A DNA stretch of 38,368 bases from Undibacterium sp. Its GTDB lineage: Bacteria > Pseudomonadota > Gammaproteobacteria > Burkholderiales > Burkholderiaceae_D. How positions within the stretch are numbered: position 1 is the stretch's first letter; the number at the start of each line of letters is the position of its first letter. A model generated the notes under the pieces. The model had not been told where the DNA came from. It saw only the letters and a list, made by a program, of their open reading frames with translations, and made no database searches. Made by a program: the position numbers and the translations under genes. Below are positions 25,719-34,256 of the stretch, one piece after another. The stretch spans positions 1-38,368 of the forward strand of contig NZ_JAUSFI010000127.1 of the NCBI RefSeq assembly GCF_030651495.1, read 5' to 3'.

Positions 25719-28472
25719 ATGACTGAAACCAAAGCCACCTGTTGTTACTGCGGCGTCGGTTGCGGTGTATTGATACAAAGCGACGGCCAGCAAGTGCTGG
25801 GCGTGCGCGGCGATCCAGATCACCCGGCCAATTTCGGTCGCTTGTGCAGCAAAGGCAGTACCCTGCATCTGTCGGCGCAGCCCGGCATACAAAAGCAAGT
25901 GCGCGCCCTGACCCCAGAATTGCGCAGCGCACGCGATCAGCCGCGCCTGCGTAGCGACTGGGATAGCACCCTGCAAACCATGGCGCAGCGCTTTGCCGAT
26001 ACCATCCGCAAGCATGGCCCTGATAGCGTCGGTTTTTATATCTCCGGCCAGTTGCTGACCGAGGATTACTACGTCTTCAATAAACTCGCCAAAGGCTTGA
26101 TCGGCACCAATAATATCGACAGCAATTCGCGCCTGTGCATGTCCAGCGCGGTGGCCGGTTACAAGCAAACCTTGGGGGCCGATGCGCCGCCAGCCTGCTA
26201 TGAAGACCTGGATCTGGCCGAAGTGATTTTTATCGTCGGCTCAAATACCGCCTATGCCCATCCCATTCTGTACCGCCGCATAGAAGAGGCCAGAAAAAAC
26301 AATCCGCAACTTAAAGTCATCGTGGCAGACCCGCGCCGTACCGATACCGCGCGCGAAGCCGATTTATTCTTGCCGATCTTGCCCGGCACCGATGTCGCGC
26401 TGTTCAACGGCATGCTGCACCTGTGCCTGTGGGAAGACCTGATCGATACGGCCTACATCGCCGAGCACACCGAAGGCTTTGCGGAGCTCAAGCAAACCGT
26501 GCGCGATTACACCCCCGCTTTTGTGGCGCAAACCTGTGGCATCAAGGAAGAAGACCTGATCCAGGCCGCACGCTGGTTTGGCCACTCCAAAGCCACGCTG
26601 TCGCTGTATTGCCAGGGGCTGAACCAATCGTCGTCCGGTACCGCTAAAAATGCCGCACTGATCAATCTGCATCTGGCCACGCACCAGATCGGCAAGCCAG
26701 GTGCCGGCCCGTTCTCACTGACTGGACAACCGAATGCCATGGGCGGGCGCGAAGTCGGCGGCATGGCCAACCTGCTCTCCGGCCACCGCGATTTAGCGAA
26801 TGCCGAACACCGTGCCGAAGTCGCTGCGCTGTGGGGCGTAGACGATGTACCGGCGACGCCGGGTAAAACTGCGGTCGAGCTGTTTGAAGCGGTCAGACTG
26901 GGGCAGATCAAGATCCTCTGGATCGTCTGCACCAATCCGGCGCAATCCATGCCCGAGCAAAACCTGATCCGCGCCGCACTCAAGCAAGCCGAACTGGTGA
27001 TCGTGCAAGAAGCTTACTCCAGCACCGCCACCGTGCCGTACGCCGACATACTCTTGCCCGCCACCACCTGGGCCGAAAAATCCGGCACCGTCACCAATTC
27101 AGAACGGCGCATCTCGCGCGTCAATGCCGCCATCGATAAGCCCGGCGAGACCCGGCACGACTGGGAAATTGCCACCGCTTTTGCGCAAAAGCTGGAAGTC
27201 TTGATGGGCAAAACTGCGTCCATCTTCCCTTACGAGACGCCGGAACAAGTCTGGAACGAACACCGCGAAAGCACCCGTGGCCGCGATCTCGACATCACCG
27301 GCTTGTCTTACCAACTGCTAGACACGCAGGGGCCGCAGCAATGGCCTTACCCTAGCGGTGCCACCGCGGGCAAGCAACGCTTGTACGAAGACGGGATTTT
27401 TCCGACGGCGAACGGGCGCGCCCGTTTTGTCAATACCGTGTATCAGCCGGTGGCAGAAAAAACTGACCCGCGCCATCCGTTTTCCTTGAATACCGGCCGC
27501 CTGCGCGACCAGTGGCACGGCATGAGCCGCACCGGCACCGTGGCGCAATTGTTTTCCCATGCCTCCGAGCCTAGCATCAACATGGCGAAACAGGACATGG
27601 AAAGGCGCTTCCTGAAAAACGGCGACCTGGTGCATGTCACCAACAAGCGCGGCTCGCAGATTTTTGCCGTCAGCGAGAGCGACGAAATGCGCGCCGGCCA
27701 AGTCTTCGTCGCCATGCACTGGGGCGAAGAATACGTCTCAGGGCGCGGTCATGGCGATAACTTCAGCATGGGCATCAATGCACTGACATCACCGGCCATC
27801 GACCCCAGCTCCAGGCAGCCGGAACTGAAGCACGCCGCCGTCAAAATCTTGAAAGCAGAATTGCCCTGGCGTTTCCTGGTCTTCGGCTGGGTCGACAGCG
27901 CCCAGGCATTCAGCCTGCAACAAGCGCTGCGCCCGTTCATGCGCGAATTCGCCTTTGCCTCTTGCGTGCCGTTTGGCCGCGATAAGGTCGGGGTGCTGTT
28001 CCGCGCCGCCGATGATTACGCCGCCGCCCCAGAACTAGTGCAAAAGATCGAAGCCCTGTTCGGCATCTACGGCGCACAGGTATTGCGCTACGACGATGCA
28101 CGGCGCGGCAATGCCAGACACATACTGGTCAAGGACGGCGCACTGGCAGCGGTGGCCCTGGCGGGCGATATCTCGGCCGAAAGCTGGCTCAAGGCGTATC
28201 TGCTGGATCAGGAACCGGTCGCCAAACTGGGCCGCATGTTATTGATGCCCAGCACCAGCGCCCCGCAAGGCTTTAAAGCGCGCGGCAAGGTGGTGTGCAG
28301 TTGCCTGAATGTGGCCGATACCGAGATCAATTCGGCATTGGACAGTTTGGATGGTTCTCCGGTAGATATTCTGGCCGGTTTGCAGTCCCGCCTGAAGTGC
28401 GGCACCAACTGCGGTTCGTGTGTGCCGGAGATCAAGAAGATGATCTTGGTAAGGAATAAGATCGCGGCGTAG
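25719..28472 (+). CDS. nasA: assimilatory nitrate reductase, catalytic subunit
   Basis: A 917-residue cytoplasmic molybdopterin enzyme that reduces nitrate to nitrite for the adjacent NirBD. The N-terminus binds a 4Fe-4S cluster (CCYCGVGC at residues 8-15 and GRLCSKG near 44). The molybdopterin dinucleotide domains follow, including SNSRLCMSSAVAGYKQTLGADAPP. A C-terminal BFD-like [2Fe-2S] domain starts near residue 857 (VVCSCLNVADTEI ... CGTNCGSCVPEI), as in Klebsiella NasA. No twin-arginine signal is present, which fits a cytoplasmic enzyme. Shine-Dalgarno AAAGGTG lies before the ATG. Base composition is richer in G+C than the translation cluster. Confidence 0.96.
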   Translation: MTETKATCCYCGVGCGVLIQSDGQQVLGVRGDPDHPANFGRLCSKGSTLHLSAQPGIQKQVRALTPELRSARDQPRLRSDWDSTLQTMAQRFADTIRKHGPDSVGFYISGQLLTEDYYVFNKLAKGLIGTNNIDSNSRLCMSSAVAGYKQTLGADAPPACYEDLDLAEVIFIVGSNTAYAHPILYRRIEEARKNNPQLKVIVADPRRTDTAREADLFLPILPGTDVALFNGMLHLCLWEDLIDTAYIAEHTEGFAELKQTVRDYTPAFVAQTCGIKEEDLIQAARWFGHSKATLSLYCQGLNQSSSGTAKNAALINLHLATHQIGKPGAGPFSLTGQPNAMGGREVGGMANLLSGHRDLANAEHRAEVAALWGVDDVPATPGKTAVELFEAVRLGQIKILWIVCTNPAQSMPEQNLIRAALKQAELVIVQEAYSSTATVPYADILLPATTWAEKSGTVTNSERRISRVNAAIDKPGETRHDWEIATAFAQKLEVLMGKTASIFPYETPEQVWNEHRESTRGRDLDITGLSYQLLDTQGPQQWPYPSGATAGKQRLYEDGIFPTANGRARFVNTVYQPVAEKTDPRHPFSLNTGRLRDQWHGMSRTGTVAQLFSHASEPSINMAKQDMERRFLKNGDLVHVTNKRGSQIFAVSESDEMRAGQVFVAMHWGEEYVSGRGHGDNFSMGINALTSPAIDPSSRQPELKHAAVKILKAELPWRFLVFGWVDSAQAFSLQQALRPFMREFAFASCVPFGRDKVGVLFRAADDYAAAPELVQKIEALFGIYGAQVLRYDDARRGNARHILVKDGALAAVALAGDISAESWLKAYLLDQEPVAKLGRMLLMPSTSAPQGFKARGKVVCSCLNVADTEINSALDSLDGSPVDILAGLQSRLKCGTNCGSCVPEIKKMILVRNKIAA

Positions 28473-28475
28473 AGT

Positions 28476-28527
28476 TTGACGTTGACGTTGACGTTGACGT
28501 TGACGTTGACGTTGACGTTGACGTTGA
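28476..28527. repeat. hexamer microsatellite (TTGACG), eight copies
   Basis: TTGACG is repeated eight times without error (28476-28523), followed by a partial copy TTGA. It begins four bases after the nasA stop codon. Frames across it encode artificial Asn-Val or Ser-Thr repeats and are not genes. Confidence 0.95.
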
Positions 28528-28552
28528 TTTGGTTTGGTTTGGTTTGGTTTGG
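28528..28552. repeat. pentamer microsatellite (TTTGG), five copies
   Basis: Five perfect TTTGG copies follow the hexamer array directly and end where the large inverted repeat begins. Confidence 0.95.
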
Positions 28553-28556
28553 TTTT

Positions 28557-29088
28557 TGACCTTCAAATTCCGCTTCTGGCGCTGCCGCTTGTGCAGGGCA
28601 GAAAATGGATAAGAAAGGTTCGTTGTCTGAGCCGCAGGCGAGTTTCGAACTTTTCCCATTTTTTGCCCTGCACAAGCGGGTACCCGCAGGGCAGCGACTG
28701 TGCGGTCGCCTTTCTTTGCTTCCTCTTCTTTGGCGAAGCAAAGAAAGGAAGTAGCCGCCGGGCTACCCCCGGCCAGCAATCATAAAATTACGTTATGGGT
28801 AGTGTTGAAATTTTCAGCCATGCACGTCGGTTCAGCCTTGGATGACTGCTGACGTTTGATAGAGATCGCTGGCCGGTGGTAGACCGGCGGCTAGTCACCT
28901 TTTTTGCTTCGCCAAAAAAGGTGACCCAAAAAAGGCGACCGCACCGTCGCTGTCCCTTCGGGATTCCCGTTTGTGCAGGGCAGAAAATGGGAAAAGTTCG
29001 AAACTCGCCTGCGGCTCAGACACGAACCTTTCTTATCCATTTTCTGCCCTGCACAAACGGCAGCGCCAGAAGCGGAATTTCAAGGTCA
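28557..29088. repeat. large inverted repeat, arms of about 221 bp, with nested palindromes
   Basis: The left arm (28557-28777, TGACCTT to CCGGCCAGC) is an imperfect inverse copy of the right arm (28868-29088, GCTGGCCGG to AAGGTCA), with a 90-base spacer. Each arm contains its own palindrome: CTTGTGCAGGGCAG against CTGCCCTGCACAA-type ends around a middle segment that is itself inverted between arms. Another small palindrome has TTTCTTTGCTTC/GAAGCAAAGAAA. No credible ORF is present. The structure resembles repeated intergenic elements of betaproteobacteria, here in a head-to-head pair. The 747 bases between nasA and the next gene are filled by this and the microsatellites. Confidence 0.85.
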
Positions 29089-29097
29089 CAAACCAGG

Positions 29098-29133
29098 TCA
29101 ACTTCAACTTCAACGGCAAGTTCAACTTCAACC
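29098..29133. repeat. hexamer tract TCAACT, six degenerate units
   Basis: Six units with a period of six bases (TCAACT, TCAACT, TCAACG, GCAAGT, TCAACT, TCAACC) follow the right arm of the inverted repeat. Its inverse (AGTTGA) is one base away from the left-hand array (GTTGAC), so the flanking microsatellites also look like diverged inverse copies. Confidence 0.8.
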
Positions 29134-29219
29134 GCCTTCAGGCAGGCCCACTGCGCAGTATCCATGCGGGTTTCAGAGCAACATGCTGCCAGAACCCGCA
29201 TGTATACTGCGTGTTGAGG

Positions 29220-29915
29220 CTATGCCTTGTCACGTTTTGTGGCTGCTGCAGAGCTTGGATTCGCCTTCTCCAAGCGCTCAATTTGCTTGTCCTGCAGTCG
29301 GGCAAATACCAGCAAGGCGGACACTGCGCCGATCAGTGCAAAGAACATGTCCGATTGTGTATCCCACGGGTCGCCTTGTGTTCCCAGAAATTCATCCGCC
29401 CCTTGTCCTATGGCCAGCGCAACGCCCCATTCGATGAATTCGTAGGTCGCGCTGATGGCCAGCACGATGCAGATGACGATAAACGCCAGCATTTTTTTGC
29501 CACGCACATACTCGCCCCGGATCAAAATCTCACGGGCTACCAGTGCCGGTACCAGACCCTGGAAGAAGTGACCGATCTTGTCATACGGATTGCGGGTCAG
29601 GCCCAGCAGTTCGGCTATCTCGAAGCCCAGCGGTACGCGCGCATAAGTGTAGGCGCCACCCAGCATCAAGACCGCAGCGTGGGCAAAAATGCCGATATAC
29701 AGCAAGCTGCTCAGGGGAAAGTGCCGGTAACTGGCAAACAAGATCGGCAACGCAATTACGACAGGAAATATTTCCAACGCCCAAGTCGCGCGGTCATACG
29801 GCTGCCATCCTGAGATGAGCAGCAAGACTAGCAATCCGACGCAAGCGAGCAGCAAGGCTTTGGTACGCGGTGCCTGGAGTGGGTAGGGCGAATCGTTTTT
29901 GAGGGGTAAATTCAT
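29220..29915 (-). CDS. YjdF-type (DUF2238) integral membrane protein
   Basis: A 231-residue protein with about six hydrophobic segments. It carries the family hallmarks YDKIGHFFQGLVPALVAREIL in the middle, EFIEWG near 165, and FLGTQGDPWDTQSDM near 180. The conserved acidic and histidine residues suggest a membrane-embedded site, but the family has no established function. It is a single gene next to the repeat region and divergent from the lipoprotein gene. Confidence 0.85.
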   Translation of the reverse strand: MNLPLKNDSPYPLQAPRTKALLLACVGLLVLLLISGWQPYDRATWALEIFPVVIALPILFASYRHFPLSSLLYIGIFAHAAVLMLGGAYTYARVPLGFEIAELLGLTRNPYDKIGHFFQGLVPALVAREILIRGEYVRGKKMLAFIVICIVLAISATYEFIEWGVALAIGQGADEFLGTQGDPWDTQSDMFFALIGAVSALLVFARLQDKQIERLEKANPSSAAATKRDKA

Positions 29916-30098
29916 GCGGGTATCCGGTGGTCATGGTGGCGTGCGAATTGATATCTTCAGGACTATATTTGTTTTTACCCGCGCCCGTTCGTTATTTTTA
30001 AAGCCAATGCCTCCGGCGCGGTTGTCGTGAGAATTATCAATAGTTTCATCATGGGTGTGTACTAATATACTTTCATTGATAGCAACGGAGTTGATGTC

Positions 30099-30911
30099 AT
30101 GAAAAATAGGATGCAAATCAAGCCGGTGAAATTTGCTGTGATTCAGCTGGTTTTGCTGGGGCTGGCCGGCTGTGGCGGCGGTGATGGCAATTCTGGCAGC
30201 AGTAATGGCGCTATTGATACGCTGCCGTCGGTGATAACGGCGCCGGGTGGCTTGTATGTCGGTTATTTTCAGGAAGACCCGGCCGGTAACCCTGAAGACC
30301 CTGAATCTGGTGCCTTCACCCTGACGCTTCCCGAAAAAGATGCGGCGCTCACGGGCAGCATGTCGTTTGCCTATGTCGATTGCCAGAATAGTAATGGCGG
30401 CACGGTAGCCGGAGGAAAATCCGGCCAGTCTCTCGTCGGAACTTGGTCTGCCGTCATCGATAGCAGTACGCAGTCCGGCTCTTATAGCGGTACCTACAGC
30501 GCGGCGAGCGGCTACTATCAAGGCGTCTACGTTAACCTCGATGGCAAACAATTTAAAAACGTTTCCGGCTGTCTGCAACATTATCTGGCCGCGAATGGGA
30601 ATTGGGCCGCGTTTCCGGTGGAACAGAATCAGCCTTCCAGCTTTAGTCTCGCGGTGACGGGGGCTGCGGTATCGTGGCCTGCCAGCACCGGTGCCACTTC
30701 TGCCCTGGTGTATGTGCTTGATTCTGCGGCTGCGCTGTCTGGCGGCGGCAATGCGGTCGTATTTCAGCGGCTCGTTTCAGGGACCGGTACCAATTTTAGT
30801 TTGACCTCTGCGGGGCTGATCAAAGGTAAGGAATATATTGTCGCTGTGTCGCTGAGTAATGCCAGTTCTGTCCGCATTGCCTTTAGCAGCAAGCGTTTTA
30901 TTGCCTCTTGA
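30099..30911 (+). CDS. predicted lipoprotein of unknown function
   Basis: A 270-residue protein with a lipoprotein signal peptide: basic start MKNRMQIKPVK, a hydrophobic stretch, and lipobox LAGC with Cys at about 26, followed by a Gly/Ser/Asn linker. Residues after the lipobox contain no Asp at +2, so outer-membrane sorting is likely. The mature part is rich in Gly, Ser and Thr, suggesting beta structure, with two cysteines (VDCQNS and SGCLQH) that could form a disulfide. The C-terminal 90 residues resemble a fibronectin-like beta sandwich, but I do not recognise the family. CGGAG precedes the ATG. Confidence 0.8.
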   Translation: MKNRMQIKPVKFAVIQLVLLGLAGCGGGDGNSGSSNGAIDTLPSVITAPGGLYVGYFQEDPAGNPEDPESGAFTLTLPEKDAALTGSMSFAYVDCQNSNGGTVAGGKSGQSLVGTWSAVIDSSTQSGSYSGTYSAASGYYQGVYVNLDGKQFKNVSGCLQHYLAANGNWAAFPVEQNQPSSFSLAVTGAAVSWPASTGATSALVYVLDSAAALSGGGNAVVFQRLVSGTGTNFSLTSAGLIKGKEYIVAVSLSNASSVRIAFSSKRFIAS

Positions 30912-30945
30912 GTGGTACTGATCAATGGCGTGTTATCCGATAGCC

Positions 30946-31533
30946 CTATTGCGCCTTCGCGGCGGCCGACAATTGCGGATGCTCGCGCAGCAATTGCGCT
31001 TGCATGGCGGCTAGCCGCTTGATTTTTTCTTCCACTTTGGCGATGTCGGTTGGCGCGATGCCGATTTCGCGGGCGCGTTCTACATCCGCCTGCAGGCGCG
31101 GCACTTCTTGCCCGGCTGCCTGGATGAAGGCGGAGTAAAGTCGCAGGTTTTGCCGTGCTTCGTATTGCTGATAGGCTTTCGGATCGGCCAGTTCATCCGG
31201 GCTAGGCAACTCTTGTTCTTGCGTGTTACGGACGATAGGCGGGGTGCGTGGGTCGCCGTTTCTGGTGTCGAGTAAGCTTTGGGTGGCTGACATTTCTGTC
31301 TCCGTGGGCAGTAAGGCAACGCGCTTCACCTGATCTTGCGTTGCATCCTGGTAAGGGAAAGGCGGTGGCCAGTTGCCGTTTTTTTCGTCAGAGTTTTCTT
31401 CCTTCGCCGCACGCTTGATTGCTGCTTCTGTTTTTGCTTGTGCCGTTTCTTCTTGCGGCCACAGCTGCCACATTGCCAGTGCACCAGTCAATATGCTTGC
31501 TGCGGCTATGAGCGTTGTTGTCAACTTGCGCAT
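30946..31533 (-). CDS. unknown anchored helical periplasmic protein
   Basis: A 195-residue protein with an N-terminal membrane anchor or uncleaved signal (about residues 5-23), then a charged linker and a Pro-rich patch (NWPPPFPYQDATQDQVKR). The last 80 residues (AYQQYEARQNLRLYSAFIQ through LAAMQAQLLREHPQ) are predicted to be long helices, possibly coiled coil. The layout (anchor, flexible linker, helical domain) recalls lipase-specific foldases, but the RxxFDY-type motif of that family is absent. It lies 49 bases after the isomerase gene in the same direction and is probably the third gene of that operon. Confidence 0.75.
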   Translation of the reverse strand: MRKLTTTLIAAASILTGALAMWQLWPQEETAQAKTEAAIKRAAKEENSDEKNGNWPPPFPYQDATQDQVKRVALLPTETEMSATQSLLDTRNGDPRTPPIVRNTQEQELPSPDELADPKAYQQYEARQNLRLYSAFIQAAGQEVPRLQADVERAREIGIAPTDIAKVEEKIKRLAAMQAQLLREHPQLSAAAKAQ

Positions 31534-31581
31534 GATTTTTTCTTCCCTCAGTTTGCTGTGCTTATTGCTTATTGCTTAGTC

Positions 31582-32964
31582 TTAGTTTAAGGCTTGCCGG
31601 TTGATATCGATTTTTGCATTCTTTAATAATTGCTGGCGTAAAACGCTGATCTGTTTGATCGCTTTTTCTTGCGCCAGTGCGCGTCCGGCCTGGTAGCGCA
31701 CGGTTTCTGAGGCGGGGTCTTGGTAACCTTCCTGGCGCTTTTCTACTAGCATCACTTCCCAGTAAGCTTCTTCTTTCGGGCCGACTGCGGCGCGAAACGG
31801 TGCCGATACCTTGCCTTCATCCTGAATAAACGCCAGCTCGGCTAACCAGCTGAGTTTTTCGGTGTGCTCGATGAGACCCAGATCGCCGCCTTGCCTGGCA
31901 TCGGCCGCCGTCGAATAGCGCTGTGCCAGCTGGGTAAAACTGGCACCCTGATTGGCGGCAGCTATGACTTGCCTGGCGCTGGCTTCATCGGCCAGGCGGA
32001 TGTGGCGCGCCTTGACGGAGATGATGCGCTTGAACTCTTCTTTATGTGATTGAAAGTAGCTCAGCACTTCGGCTTGGGTGACTTGCGCTGCCAGGGCATT
32101 GAGTAACTTACTTTCGGCGTCGATATCTGCGCCGATGCCGTGCAGGCTCATCAGGGCATGCACTTCGCTTTGTTCGGCCAGTGCCTGGCGCAGATCGGCC
32201 AGTGCCGCCGCACCGAAATGTTGTCTGGCCCATTCTTGCAGATACAGGTTGCCAAGGTAGAGTACTGCTTGCTGGCGCATAAAATCGCGATTGCGATTAA
32301 AAAACTCGACCCGTCCCTGTACATTTTGCCGTATAAAAATAGCGTACAGGCTGATACGGGGCGTAGATGGCAAGCTGCTGCGCAACACGATTAAGCGTTT
32401 TGCCATCGCGAGCTGGGCCGGGTTAAGATTGTAGTCAAGCAATAGCTTGTCGCCGGGGCCGAACACCAGATCTAACTCGGCCGTACTCAGTTTGCCTTGT
32501 TCCAGCACCAGTGCATTGAGATTGCCGCCTGCCAGGGTTTTGATGCTGGTTTCGATCTGGTCGCGGTACACGGTACGCAGGGTGCCGCTAAGCTGGTCAT
32601 CCAGCGCAACTTCAGGGGCGAAGCCGACGCGATTGGCCGTTGTTAAATGGTACTGGGCAAAATCGCTGCGCGCCGCCTGTGCCAGCAAGCGATTGGCAAT
32701 CAGCGATTCCAGCACCACGGTGCGCGAAATCTTGGGATGACTTAATTGTGCCATGCGTGTCATCACATCGAGCGTCAATATATATAGTGGCGCGCCATTG
32801 ATGCGCGCCGCCAGCTTGGGATCATGCAAGGCGCTGGCAGTTTGCGCCAGCGCAGAAAAGGAATAGGCGCTGATGCCCAGCGCAGAGATAAACAGCATCA
32901 GCCAGGATACTTTCTGGCACGTGTTTGCCAGCCGCTTTGCCAGCTTTGCGCCTATTCTCATCAT
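31582..32964 (-). CDS. periplasmic parvulin-type peptidyl-prolyl isomerase
   Basis: A 460-residue protein with an N-terminal hydrophobic segment (LMLFISALGISAYSFSALAQ), so it is anchored or exported. A SurA/PpiC-like helical part precedes the parvulin domain near residues 315-415 (ISVKARHIRLADEASARQVI, FTQLAQRYSTAADARQGGDLGLIEH). The start is the ATG at 32964 (a second ATG at 32961 is possible). That is one base past the upstream stop codon, so translation is coupled to the phospholipase-like gene. A longer reading from 33060 would overlap that gene and is rejected. A dedicated folding role for the neighbour is inferred. Confidence 0.85.
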   Translation of the reverse strand: MMRIGAKLAKRLANTCQKVSWLMLFISALGISAYSFSALAQTASALHDPKLAARINGAPLYILTLDVMTRMAQLSHPKISRTVVLESLIANRLLAQAARSDFAQYHLTTANRVGFAPEVALDDQLSGTLRTVYRDQIETSIKTLAGGNLNALVLEQGKLSTAELDLVFGPGDKLLLDYNLNPAQLAMAKRLIVLRSSLPSTPRISLYAIFIRQNVQGRVEFFNRNRDFMRQQAVLYLGNLYLQEWARQHFGAAALADLRQALAEQSEVHALMSLHGIGADIDAESKLLNALAAQVTQAEVLSYFQSHKEEFKRIISVKARHIRLADEASARQVIAAANQGASFTQLAQRYSTAADARQGGDLGLIEHTEKLSWLAELAFIQDEGKVSAPFRAAVGPKEEAYWEVMLVEKRQEGYQDPASETVRYQAGRALAQEKAIKQISVLRQQLLKNAKIDINRQALN

Positions 32965-32965
32965 C

Positions 32966-33988
32966 TTAGTTGGCCAGACGTTCGGCGGCACGATTGAGCA
33001 CATGCACCACCATCGCGATGGCATGCGGCACCACGAGTTTACCGACCCGCACGCGATCATTTTGATCGGTCGAGGATAAGACGATGCCGCCCACGCGATA
33101 CGAGTAAGTGCCGCCTTCGGTCAGCAATGGACGGATGTCGGTCGCCGTGGCCGACAGCGGGCTGAAATCTGCCAGCGCGGTATTGACCAGGCTAACGTCA
33201 TTCAGGTTTTGGCTGTAGTAGTAATCGTTGACCCATTGTTCCCAGCCGGAGTGATTTTTGGCCGACGTGGTCCAGGTGTGATGTGGTTGCAGTAAATCGG
33301 TGGAGTGCATCGCAAACCCGAGACTTTGCAAGCTGGGCTTGGCCAGAAATTGCTGAAACCAGTATTGCGCTAAATTGTCGATAGGCTGGAACGGCGCTTT
33401 TTCAAAATCAGCGTATTGGTTAACGTTGGAATTGCCACCGTGACGATAGTGGGCTTCGGTGATGCCATACGCGTTGTACTTGCTGCTGTCGCCAAACCAG
33501 CCCTTCAATCCGCCTGCGCCGTCATCGAGGTAATCGCCAACCAGCCAGGCCGCAGCCAGATTATCGATATCACCGGCCACGGTCAGTTTGGCGTAGTTGT
33601 AGCCGCCAAAGGGATTGCCATGGACATCCGGGCCGGCCGTGTGGTTTTGAAAATGCCAGTAAGAAGTGTATTTAACGATGCTCTGGGCCGCCCCCCAGAC
33701 CGGTGCCAATTGGCAGCTGCCGGTGGTTGCTCCGCACAGGTAGGTATCGGCAAAATCATCGACGTCATAAGCGCCTTGCCCCATTGCCGTGGCAAATTGT
33801 TCTACCGTATAACCAGCCCGTGCCAGGCCAGCGGCCAGCTTGGTAAAATTGGTTTTATCCGGATTGTTTTTCATGAAAGTCACCGCGTCGATGGCGATGC
33901 GTCTATGCGTTTCTTGCTGAAAGGCGAGGGCGGGGAGGGAAGCGCAAAAAGCAACTACAAGTACTGTCAATCTCAATGCTGATTTCAT
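32966..33988 (-). CDS. secreted zinc-phospholipase-C / P1-nuclease-like protein
   Basis: A 340-residue protein with a clear signal peptide (MKSALRLTVLVVAFCASLPALAF). The zinc-site pattern D-x2-QPHH-x10-12-H-x3-E is seen (STDLLQPHHTW, NHSGWEQW), as in bacterial zinc phospholipase C; another His pair is in SYWHFQNH. The first His before the Asp is shifted by one position compared with Bacillus cereus PLC, so catalysis is not certain. One likely disulfide (CGATTGSC) is present. AAGGA lies at the right distance from the ATG at 33988; an in-frame start at 34099 would add 37 residues before the signal peptide. It heads an operon with the isomerase and the anchored helical protein. Confidence 0.78.
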   Translation of the reverse strand: MKSALRLTVLVVAFCASLPALAFQQETHRRIAIDAVTFMKNNPDKTNFTKLAAGLARAGYTVEQFATAMGQGAYDVDDFADTYLCGATTGSCQLAPVWGAAQSIVKYTSYWHFQNHTAGPDVHGNPFGGYNYAKLTVAGDIDNLAAAWLVGDYLDDGAGGLKGWFGDSSKYNAYGITEAHYRHGGNSNVNQYADFEKAPFQPIDNLAQYWFQQFLAKPSLQSLGFAMHSTDLLQPHHTWTTSAKNHSGWEQWVNDYYYSQNLNDVSLVNTALADFSPLSATATDIRPLLTEGGTYSYRVGGIVLSSTDQNDRVRVGKLVVPHAIAMVVHVLNRAAERLAN

Positions 33989-34202
33989 GGGGATATCCTT
34001 GAAATAGTGGAGGGATGAAGCGTCGTTTTGGGAGCAAATTGGCTTACATTGGCTCGTGGTGTATTGAAATATAGGCAATGTTTTTTTGCTCATACGCAAT
34101 GTAGAGAGTCACATCTACTTTATTTTGACGTCGGTCATGATGCGGACATAAGCATGACTGAGCCTGGTGCAGGCATGGCCGAAACTTTCTTGAAATTAAA
34201 GG

Positions 34203-34217
34203 TGCATATAAAATGCA
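34203..34217. promoter_or_regulatory. NsrR-like operator before nsrR
   Basis: TGCATATAAAATGCA is a near-palindrome 39 bases before the nsrR start. Its reverse shares the core TGCATTTTATATGCA with the palindrome before hmp. Autorepression by NsrR is inferred. Confidence 0.55.
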
Positions 34218-34256
34218 TATTTGATAGAATGCGTCATCAACTCACCATTTCTTCTC

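Noticed and set aside
28476..28552. CRISPR-like array
   Set aside because: The units are six and five bases long with no spacers, and no cas genes are near.
28208..28779. ORFs with Asn-Val or Ser-Thr repeats across the microsatellite
   Set aside because: The repeats are simply the translated hexamer array, and the ORFs run into the nasA end and inverted repeat. They are not believable proteins.
29931..30581. Minus-strand ORF of 216 residues overlapping the lipoprotein gene
   Set aside because: The plus-strand frame has a clear lipobox signal peptide and Shine-Dalgarno. The antisense product is rich in Ala, Arg and Ile without a domain.
31582..33060. Isomerase start at 33060 giving 492 residues
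   Set aside because: The extra 32 residues overlap the phospholipase-like gene and are rich in Cys, Trp and Met. The ATG at 32964, one base after the upstream stop, is followed directly by a basic stretch and hydrophobic anchor.
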